This document shows, piece by piece, positions 5,841 to 11,138 of a stretch of DNA of 11,138 nucleotides. The position numbers and the translations under genes are program-made. Numbering within the stretch: the stretch's first letter is position 1; each line of letters opens with the position of its first letter. Origin of the DNA: JAGQUL01 sp038212015 (GTDB taxonomy: Bacteria > Actinomycetota > Thermoleophilia > Gaiellales > SKUG01); the NCBI GenBank assembly GCA_038212015.1, contig JBBQUY010000093.1, positions 1 through 11,138 of the forward strand, written 5' to 3'. Below the pieces are notes generated by a model, which was given only the letters and a program-made list of their open reading frames with translations, had not been told where the DNA came from and searched no databases.

Positions 5841-6434
5841 ATGGAAGGTTCGATGCCGCGCACACCGGTCCGCCGGAGGACGATGACGCCGCGTTCGCTG
5901 CAGCGCTCCGTGCTCGTGTTCGCGGCTGCCGCGGCGGCGCTGCTCGTCGTCGCGATCGTGGCAATGACCCCCGACGAGGCGAAGACGCCGCGCACGTCGA
6001 TCGTCGAGGACGGCGGTCTCGCCTGGAATGAGGTGTCGATCATCGTCGAAGACGACGGGCTGGCAACGGTCGACGCGTCCGTCGAGCTCGGTGACGACGC
6101 GTTCCCCGTCGCCGACGGGCAGGAAGACCGCTTCGTGATGTACCAGCTGGCAGGTGGTCGCTTCGACACGGAACATCATGTCGACGATCGAGCCGCCGAA
6201 CGCGTGCTCGGCTTCGACGCCGACGATCGGATCGTTCTCACTCCCATCGGCGACGCCGCGCGCGAAGCAGCCGCCGCGGCGACCCCGCGATCCGGCGAGT
6301 ACACGCTGTCACTCGACGGCAGCGTCGAGTACGCGAAGATTCCGAGCGGCTCGTGGGAGCTGCGCGCCTACGTCGTCGACCGCTCGGGTTCGTGGGACGG
6401 CCCGGTGGCGATTCGCACCCTCGACGTGGGGTGA
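5841..6434 (+). CDS. Membrane-anchored extracytoplasmic protein of unknown function
   Basis: I do not recognise this 197-residue protein. A basic N-terminus (PVRRR...RSLQR, residues 9-22) precedes one hydrophobic segment at about 23-42, which looks like an uncleaved signal anchor with the rest outside the membrane. The outer part is acidic and beta-rich in appearance. It ends with SGSWELRAYVVDRSGSWDG (about 168-186), a Ser-Gly-Ser-Trp motif given twice (PSGSWELR, RSGSWDG), compatible with an immunoglobulin-like or other beta-sandwich fold. ATG at 5841 has a strong GGGAGGG site seven bases upstream. It follows the DivIVA-like gene by 82 bases, so an envelope-related joint role is plausible. 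Its stop is only seven bases from the convergent disA stop. Confidence 0.75.
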   Translation: MEGSMPRTPVRRRTMTPRSLQRSVLVFAAAAAALLVVAIVAMTPDEAKTPRTSIVEDGGLAWNEVSIIVEDDGLATVDASVELGDDAFPVADGQEDRFVMYQLAGGRFDTEHHVDDRAAERVLGFDADDRIVLTPIGDAAREAAAAATPRSGEYTLSLDGSVEYAKIPSGSWELRAYVVDRSGSWDGPVAIRTLDVG

Positions 6435-6441
6435 CCGCGCG

Positions 6442-7542
6442 CTACTGTCGCGCCTGCGACTGCTGCGGCAGCGAGAAGTACTCCTGCATGCGGCGCAGCG
6501 AGTCGTAGACCTCGCGCGATCGCACAGGGCCGAGGCCGCTGACGACGGACAGCTCGCGCGGCGATGCGGCGAGCACGTGGCTGATCGAGCCGAAGTGCTG
6601 CACGAGGCGCTCCACGAGCACCTGCGACAGGCCCGGGATGCGGCTCAGCACGCGGTAGCCCCGCGGCTCGACGACCGTGTCGATTGGGTTCACGTCGCGC
6701 TCGTAGCCGAGCAGCACCTCGAGGTCTTCGAGTCGCAGCAGGCGTTCGCCGCTCAGGCGCCCGAGCCGGTCGAGCACCTTGCGGTGCTGTTCGGCGGTGG
6801 TGTCGATCATGTAGTCGCGCACCACGGCAGAGCGGTCGGGCTTGATGCCCACCGACAGCTCGCGCAGCTGCATCTCCGTCAGTCGTCCCTCGTCGCCGAG
6901 CTCGACCTGGTGGCGCTCGATCTCCGCGACCATGCGCTTGGCCATCTCCGCGCGCTGGATGACGACGAGCGCATCGAGCAGCGTCGCCGACCCGGCGAGC
7001 TCGCGTGACAGCAGCCGGTGCGAGACCTGATCCAGGCGCATGCGGTACGTCTCGAGCGTGGCGAGCGCCTGGTTGGTCTTGATGAGCAGCGAGCGGATCG
7101 GCTCGAGCTGGTAGCTCGTCTCCCCCATGTACAGGGTCACCACGTCGCGCGAGGCGCTGACGGTGACGACGAGCGCCTTCACCTGGCGCGCGGTGCGCTC
7201 GGCGCTGCGGTGGCGGGTGCCGGTTTCCGTCGACGGGATGTCCGCGTCTGGCACGAGCTGCACGTTCGCCCACTTGATGCGCTTGGCGGCGCGGTCCAGG
7301 ACGATCGCGCCGTCCATCTTCGCGAGCTCGTAGACGTGCTTGGGCGAGAACTCCATGTCGATGCGGATGCCACCCGACAGCACCGGGTCGATGTCGTCCT
7401 TTTCCGCGAGGACGATGAGCGCGCCCGTTCGACCGCGGATGATGTCGTCGATCGCAGCACGGATCTGCGTGCCCGGCGCGATGTCCTTGAGCGCGCGCTG
7501 GAGCGCGGTGTCGCGGCGTGGATCGGCGGGAGGTGGGGACAT
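6442..7542 (-). CDS. disA: DNA integrity scanning protein, diadenylate cyclase
   Basis: DisA makes the second messenger c-di-AMP from two ATP. It forms an octamer that scans DNA, and stalling at branched DNA shuts the cyclase off. The 366-residue length is typical. The N-terminal DAC domain (about 15-145) carries the catalytic DGA at 77-79 and GTRHRSAER at 108-116. A helical linker follows. The C-terminal helix-hairpin-helix DNA-binding region spans about 295-352, with IPGLSQVLVERL (302-313) and SGLGPVRSREV (335-345). All the expected catalytic motifs are intact. ATG at 7542 has only a weak GAGAG next to it. In Bacillus and many actinobacteria disA follows radA; here the upstream neighbour is instead a divergent small ORF and an MFS gene. 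Confidence 0.97.
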   Translation of the reverse strand: MSPPPADPRRDTALQRALKDIAPGTQIRAAIDDIIRGRTGALIVLAEKDDIDPVLSGGIRIDMEFSPKHVYELAKMDGAIVLDRAAKRIKWANVQLVPDADIPSTETGTRHRSAERTARQVKALVVTVSASRDVVTLYMGETSYQLEPIRSLLIKTNQALATLETYRMRLDQVSHRLLSRELAGSATLLDALVVIQRAEMAKRMVAEIERHQVELGDEGRLTEMQLRELSVGIKPDRSAVVRDYMIDTTAEQHRKVLDRLGRLSGERLLRLEDLEVLLGYERDVNPIDTVVEPRGYRVLSRIPGLSQVLVERLVQHFGSISHVLAASPRELSVVSGLGPVRSREVYDSLRRMQEYFSLPQQSQARQ

Positions 7543-7629
7543 CTCTCTGGCGGTACCCGTTCCGGACCATCGCCCAAACGAGATTTTTGCGCCGGTCGGT
7601 CCCGATACCTACGGATTCGGAAGTCGGGG

Positions 7630-7658
7630 TTGCGCGGCACCGCGGCCCCCGCTACAGT
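7630..7658 (+). promoter_or_regulatory. Sigma70-type promoter of the small ORF / MFS unit
   Basis: TTGCGC (7630-7635) and TACAGT (7653-7658) are separated by exactly 17 bases. Transcription would start near 7665, giving a leader of about 65 bases before the ATG at 7732. The same spacer must hold the divergent disA promoter, for which I see no clear boxes. Confidence 0.55.
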
Positions 7659-7731
7659 GATTCCCAACGCGGCCCCCGAGGTCGCGTTTTCGCACCCCGG
7701 GCTCGTTTCGGGGACACAAGGAACGATCTTC

Positions 7732-7863
7732 ATGTCCGACGCTTTCACTGACACGCACCTGACTCCCGCGGCCGTTCTGGCTGGCGGCGTGGTCGTCGTG
7801 TCCGCGAAGCGGGGCACGGTCGTCCTCGTCGGCAACGCGCCGGCCGCTCCGATCCGTCACTGA
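7732..7863 (+). CDS. Small ORF, 43 residues, hydrophobic peptide
   Basis: The peptide opens MSDAFTDTHLTPAAVLAGG. It continues with a valine-rich stretch, SAKRG, a second valine-rich stretch and an Ala/Pro end (PAAPIRH). An AAGGAA site lies about nine bases upstream of the ATG, and a good promoter lies at 7630-7658. About four fifths of its codons end in G or C, as in neighbouring genes. It sits 95 bases before the MFS gene on the same strand. LAGG at 16-19 is reminiscent of a double-glycine leader cleavage site, but the consensus is only partly met and no peptidase transporter is present. It could be a leader peptide, a small membrane protein or an exported peptide. I do not recognise the family. 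Confidence 0.55.
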   Translation: MSDAFTDTHLTPAAVLAGGVVVVSAKRGTVVLVGNAPAAPIRH

Positions 7864-7958
7864 CGCGCCGTCCGCGCTTCTCACGGATCGGCCCCCTTTC
7901 TCTCGTGTGCTGACGACGTTCGTCGCCGCACCCCCGCAGCTTTTTTCGAGGTACCACC

Positions 7959-9287
7959 ATGCGACGCTTTCGCCGCATATCCGCAGCATCATCTTCCGAC
8001 CAACGCCCGCCGTGGCAGCGCGACGTGCGCCTGCTGGCGACGAGCCGCGGCATCTCAATGGCCGGCGCCGAAGCCGGGCACATCGCCCTGCTCGCGCTCG
8101 CCTGGAACCTGACCGGCAGCGCCAGCCAGGCATCGCTCGTGCTGCTCGCATCCGTCGTCGCCCGAACGCTGGGCGCGCCGCTGTCGGGCTGGATCGGCGA
8201 CCACTGCAACCGGCGCCGCGTGATCATCGGCGGCGAGCTCGGCGTGGCCGTGTCGCTGTGCGCGATGGCGGCGTCGCAGTCGATGCTGCAGCTGTTGGCG
8301 GCGTGCCTGGTGCACGCATTCGCGGCGTCCACGTGTGGTTCGGCGCTCGATGCGTCGGTCGCGAGCCTGGTCCCCGCCCGCGACCTGTCGCGCGCCAACT
8401 CCACGCTCGGCATGGCGAGGACCGCCGGGCACATGCTCGGACCGGTGCTCGGCGGCCTGGCCGTGGCGGGTTTCGGTGCGCGATCGGCGTTCCTGCTCGA
8501 CGCGGCGAGCTCCGTGGTGGCAGCCGTGCTCGTGATCGGCATCCGCGGCTGCGTCGGTGGCGCGGCGGTGGCGCGAGTAGCAGGCGACGACGAAGGCGCG
8601 CAGCACGATGTCGACCGCAGCATGCTCGCGGGCATGCGCGTGCTGGCGAACGATCCGGTGCTGCGCCTGCTCGCGGCAGGCTGGGGCGGCATGTGCGTGT
8701 GCTTCGCGTTCGTGACGGCCGCGGAGCTGCCGCTCGCGGTGGAGTTCGGCGTCGACGAGCCCGGCCTGGGAGCAATCGTCTCGAGCTGGTGCGCGGGGTC
8801 GCTGCTCGGCGCGTGGCTTGCTCGAAAGGTGAACGTCGAACAGCGCGGTCCTCGCGTGCTCGTGCTCAACGCACTTGCCTGTGCGGTCGTATTCGCCGCG
8901 ACCGGCGTGGTGCCGGCGTTCTGGTGCGTGCTCGTGCTGATGGCGATCGGCGGGTTCTCGATGTCGCTCGCCGACGTCGTGGAGATGACGATCATCCAGC
9001 AGCGCGTCGAAGACGGCGTGCGAGCACGAGTGCTCGCCGCCTACGGCGGGCTGTTCAGCGCGATCTGGGGCATGAACCTGGCGCTCGCCGGGCTGTTCAT
9101 CGACGCGTTCTCACCGGGCGCGGCGTACATCTACGGCGGCGTGTGGTGCCTGGTCGGCGCGTGCGGGTTCGCGGCGGTCGGCGTCGCGCACCGGCGCGCG
9201 CTGCTGGCGCACTCGCTGCGCGCGCTGCGACCGCGCCACGCCCTCGAGTGCCAGGTTCGGGAAGCCGAGCTGGCCGAGAGTGCGTGA
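7959..9287 (+). CDS. MFS family transporter (EntS/MFS_3-like)
   Basis: The 442 residues are dominated by about 10-12 hydrophobic segments starting near residue 36. The loop after the second segment carries GWIGDHCNRRR (77-87), the conserved MFS motif A (G-x-x-x-D-R-x-G-R-R-like). The cytoplasmic middle region (about 205-225) is charged and splits two six-helix halves. The layout resembles the EntS/MFS_3 group of proton-driven exporters, which includes siderophore and drug efflux proteins; the substrate cannot be read from sequence. ATG at 7959 has GAGG eight bases upstream. A T6 run lies just before that site. The gene is probably cotranscribed with the small ORF. The stop is two bases from the family C tandem repeats. 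Confidence 0.88.
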   Translation: MRRFRRISAASSSDQRPPWQRDVRLLATSRGISMAGAEAGHIALLALAWNLTGSASQASLVLLASVVARTLGAPLSGWIGDHCNRRRVIIGGELGVAVSLCAMAASQSMLQLLAACLVHAFAASTCGSALDASVASLVPARDLSRANSTLGMARTAGHMLGPVLGGLAVAGFGARSAFLLDAASSVVAAVLVIGIRGCVGGAAVARVAGDDEGAQHDVDRSMLAGMRVLANDPVLRLLAAGWGGMCVCFAFVTAAELPLAVEFGVDEPGLGAIVSSWCAGSLLGAWLARKVNVEQRGPRVLVLNALACAVVFAATGVVPAFWCVLVLMAIGGFSMSLADVVEMTIIQQRVEDGVRARVLAAYGGLFSAIWGMNLALAGLFIDAFSPGAAYIYGGVWCLVGACGFAAVGVAHRRALLAHSLRALRPRHALECQVREAELAESA

Positions 9288-9289
9288 GA

Positions 9290-9345
9290 CGCTGCTGACG
9301 AAAGGCGTGTCACGCAACACTTTCGTCAGGAGCGGCGTGCCGTCA
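9290..9345. repeat. Palindromic repeat family C, copy 1 (56 bp, perfect)
   Basis: These 56 bases are identical to 9362-9417, at an offset of 72 bp. Each copy has outer arms TGACGAAAG (9296-9304) and CTTTCGTCA (9320-9328), with a second dyad GCGTG-T-CACGC (9305-9315) inside. There is no T-run on either side. It begins two bases after the MFS stop. Confidence 0.85.
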
Positions 9346-9361
9346 CGGCGATGTCGGGCGT

Positions 9362-9417
9362 CGCTGCTGACGAAAGGCGTGTCACGCAACACTTTCGTCA
9401 GGAGCGGCGTGCCGTCA
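9362..9417. repeat. Palindromic repeat family C, copy 2 (56 bp, perfect)
   Basis: This is an exact copy of 9290-9345, separated from it by 16 bases. It ends eight bases before the convergent stop codon of the gene at 9426-9791, so the pair nearly fills the space between two convergent genes. Perfect identity in non-coding DNA points to recent duplication or ongoing homogenisation. Confidence 0.85.
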
Positions 9418-9425
9418 TGCGCGAG

Positions 9426-9791
9426 CTACTCGCGGCCGAGCTGGGCGAGCACGATGCCCGCGGCGACCGGGGCCAGCAGGCCCGCGGCGGCACCGATCGC
9501 GGCACCCACGCCGCGCTGGGCGATCGGCGTGAGCCCGATCGGCGCGAGACCCTTGAGCAGGAATGCGCCGGCGACGGCGCCTCCGGTGATCGACGCGCCC
9601 CACGCGAGTTCGCTGGATCCGGTCTTGTTCTCGACGGCAACCTGCACGGCGCTCGCGGCCACGCCGGTGGCGACGCCGAGCCCGATGATCTTGGGCGACC
9701 CACCCGCGCGCAGCGCGGCGAATCCACCGCCGACTGCAGCACCTGCTCCGACATACGCAGCAGTACGCGTCTTCGAGATGTCCAGCTCCAT
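9426..9791 (-). CDS. Small Gly/Ala-rich membrane protein of unknown function
   Basis: The 121 residues start MELDISKTRTAAYVGAGAAV and are mostly glycine, alanine, valine and leucine. Three or four hydrophobic stretches appear at about 11-28, 34-52, 63-84 and 91-118. Many are spaced G-x-x-x-G/A, the pattern of tightly packed helices (glycine zippers). A polar turn VENKTGSSELAW (about 53-64) splits the protein in two halves that look alike. I recognise no family or catalytic residues. ATG at 9791 has a weak GGGACGG upstream. It is read in the same direction as clpC and lies 153 bases beyond it, after the clpC terminator, so it is probably transcribed on its own. Confidence 0.65.
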   Translation of the reverse strand: MELDISKTRTAAYVGAGAAVGGGFAALRAGGSPKIIGLGVATGVAASAVQVAVENKTGSSELAWGASITGGAVAGAFLLKGLAPIGLTPIAQRGVGAAIGAAAGLLAPVAAGIVLAQLGRE

Positions 9792-9890
9792 GGGTACCGT
9801 CCCGTGTCCACACCACGCAGCACACGCTGTCCAGGCGCCTGCTCGTCCACCCGTATGTCGCGATTGGGATGGATCGCGTTCCAGAAGACG

Positions 9891-9916
9891 AGCGGGCGAC
9901 CCGAAGGCCGCCCGCT
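9891..9916 (-). terminator. Terminator after clpC
   Basis: AGCGGGCG (9891-9898) pairs with CGCCCGCT (9909-9916) around a 10-base loop. On the minus strand it is followed by CGTCTTCTGG, moderately T-rich. It lies 28 bases beyond the clpC stop. Confidence 0.6.
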
Positions 9917-9944
9917 ACGTCATTGCTGTCGTGGTCTCGCTCGA

Positions 9945-11138
9945 TCAGTCGTCGGACGTGACTTCCTCGCCCGAATCGTCACCCTCGCCTGCGACGACCG
10001 CCGCCGGCTCCGGTTCCTTCTTGGCGCGCGGCTTGCGCGGTGCCTTGACGCGAACCTCGGTCTGCTTCGGCTCCGTCTTGTGACGGTCGACGACGATCGT
10101 CGAACCCGACACCGGCGACTTGCCGAGCATCGCGTCGGCGATGTGATCTTCCACGAGCCGCTGGATGGCTCGCTTCATCGGGCGTGCGCCCATCGCGGGA
10201 TCGTAGCCTTCCTCCTGCAGCAGCTCGAACGCGGATTCCGTGAGCTCCAGCTTGAGGTCATGGTCGGCCATCTGCTTGTGCAGGCGTCGCATGAGCAGGT
10301 TCGTGATCTCGCGGATCTCGTCCTTCGTGAGCTTGTGGAAGACGATGACCTCGTCGATTCGGTTGAGGAGCTCGGGACGGAAGTGCTTCTTGAGCTCTCC
10401 CATGACCTTGCCCTTCATGTCGTCATGCGACATGCCCGCATCGCCGGCACCCATCGAGAAGCCGAGGCTCACGTTCTTCGTGATCAGGCTGGCGCCGATG
10501 TTCGACGTCATGATCACGATCACGTTGCGGAAGTCGACGTGGCGACCCTGGCTGTCCGTGACGCGGCCGTCCTCGAGCATCTGCAGGAGGATGTTGAACA
10601 CGTCCGGATGCGCCTTCTCGACCTCGTCGAGCAGCACGACCGAGTACGGCTTGCGGCGCACGGCTTCGGTGAGCTGTCCGCCCTCCTCGTAGCCGACGTA
10701 GCCCGGAGGCGAACCGACGAGGCGCGAAACCGCGTGCTTCTCCATGTACTCGGACATGTCGATCTGGATCATCGCGTCCTGGTCGCCGAACAGGAACTCG
10801 GCGAGCGTTCGCGCGAGCTCCGTCTTGCCGACGCCCGACGGTCCCAGGAACATGAACGAGCCGGTCGGTCGCTTCGGGTCCTTGATGCCCGCGCGGGCAC
10901 GTCGGATGGCCTTGGCGACGGCCGTGATCGCAGCCTCCTGGCCGATGACGCGCTTGTGGAGTTCGTCCTCCATGCGGACGAGCTTCTGCGTCTCGGCCTC
11001 CGTCAGCTTGAAGACCGGGATGCCGGTCCACATGCTGACGATGTCGGCGATCTCCTCCTCGCCGACCTCAGGCTGCGGGGTGTCGTCGGACGCCTCCCAG
11101 TTCTCCTCGAGGTCGCGCTTCTTCTGGACGAGCTTGCG
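9945..11138 (-). CDS. clpC: ATP-dependent Clp protease ATP-binding subunit ClpC (N-terminus outside window)
   Basis: The visible 397 residues are the end of the middle region plus the whole second AAA+ module. ClpC unfolds substrates and feeds them to ClpP. Visible motifs, numbered from the window edge, are Walker A GPSGVGKT (99-106), Walker B VVLLDE (167-172), sensor 1 VIMTSN (208-213), arginine finger R260 in LNRIDE, and sensor 2 GARP (317-320). LGF (225-227) matches the ClpP-docking tripeptide, which separates ClpC from ClpB. The last 40 residues are a Lys/Arg then Glu/Asp-rich tail ending EEVTSDD. The frame continues to the window edge, so the ATG at 11033 is internal. All second-module motifs are intact. 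Confidence 0.96.
   Translation of the reverse strand, partial: RKLVQKKRDLEENWEASDDTPQPEVGEEEIADIVSMWTGIPVFKLTEAETQKLVRMEDELHKRVIGQEAAITAVAKAIRRARAGIKDPKRPTGSFMFLGPSGVGKTELARTLAEFLFGDQDAMIQIDMSEYMEKHAVSRLVGSPPGYVGYEEGGQLTEAVRRKPYSVVLLDEVEKAHPDVFNILLQMLEDGRVTDSQGRHVDFRNVIVIMTSNIGASLITKNVSLGFSMGAGDAGMSHDDMKGKVMGELKKHFRPELLNRIDEVIVFHKLTKDEIREITNLLMRRLHKQMADHDLKLELTESAFELLQEEGYDPAMGARPMKRAIQRLVEDHIADAMLGKSPVSGSTIVVDRHKTEPKQTEVRVKAPRKPRAKKEPEPAAVVAGEGDDSGEEVTSDD

Noticed and set aside
6368..7570. Long minus-strand frame overlapping disA
   Set aside because: The disA frame contains complete DGA and RHR motifs and the helix-hairpin-helix region. The other frame is Arg/Ala/Pro-rich with no family match.
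7912..7946. Intrinsic terminator between the small ORF and the MFS gene (GACGA/TCGTC then a T6 run)
   Set aside because: The stem is only five base pairs and is 16 bases from the T-run, so stable termination is unlikely. Cotranscription remains the simpler reading.
7907..9298. Plus-strand 463-codon frame overlapping the MFS gene, and minus-strand 416-codon frame at 7745-8995
   Set aside because: Both are shadows of the MFS frame, which alone shows regular hydrophobic segments and motif A.
9280..9417. Repeat peptide reading of family C (LLTKGVSRNTFVRSGVPS twice)
   Set aside because: The 72-bp period is a multiple of three, so any frame repeats. There is no ribosome binding site and the palindromic DNA explains the signal better.
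592..9944. CRISPR array, from the repeated palindromic elements
   Set aside because: Each family has only two copies, the three families differ in sequence, spacers are 16-35 bases and no cas genes are present.

Overview
The window is a very GC-rich piece of a bacterial chromosome with closely packed genes. CarD, DisA, ClpC, a YacL-type PIN/TRAM protein and the MEP-pathway genes ispD and ispF lie together on one strand, and a DivIVA-like coiled-coil protein sits among them. With frequent GTG starts and strong G/C at third codon positions, this points to an actinobacterium (Actinomycetota), possibly of a deep branch such as Acidimicrobiia. The class-level placement is inference.

Layout. 1-591 (+): 3' part of an NADPH-dependent FMN reductase. 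592-1089: a gene-free convergent spacer holding a repeat pair, several palindromes and a minus-strand terminator. 1090-3514 (-): a translationally coupled operon, PIN/TRAM membrane protein -> ispD -> ispF, with 4-base ATGA/GTGA overlaps. 3515-3643: a strong carD terminator and a possible promoter for that operon. 3644-4201 (-): carD, with a structured leader and an unusual Shine-Dalgarno position. 4202-4759: a divergent gene-free spacer with a second pair of palindromic repeats and several potential RNA structures. 4760-6434 (+): the DivIVA-like protein and a small membrane-anchored protein of unknown function. 6442-7542 (-): disA, with its stop only 7 bases from the convergent stop. 7543-9287 (+): a recognisable promoter, a 43-codon small ORF and an MFS transporter. 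9288-9425: a perfect 56-bp tandem repeat pair. 9426-9791 (-): a small Gly/Ala-rich membrane protein. 9945-11138 (-): C-terminal part of clpC.

The minus-strand genes are the conserved clpC-(radA)-disA-yacL-ispD-ispF neighbourhood known from Bacillus, with carD between disA and yacL. They join protein quality control (ClpC), DNA-integrity signalling by c-di-AMP (DisA), initiation control at RNA polymerase (CarD) and isoprenoid precursor synthesis (IspD, IspF). Plus-strand cargo interrupts the row twice, and no radA is present between clpC and disA.

I see no prophage, insertion sequence, CRISPR array, defence system, tRNA or rRNA. The most unusual signals are non-coding. Three intergenic regions each hold their own pair of palindromic repeats, 62-72 bp apart start to start, and the three families are unrelated in sequence. 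The small ORF before the MFS gene and the two structured leaders are further leads. All of these are sequence-level observations whose function is unknown.
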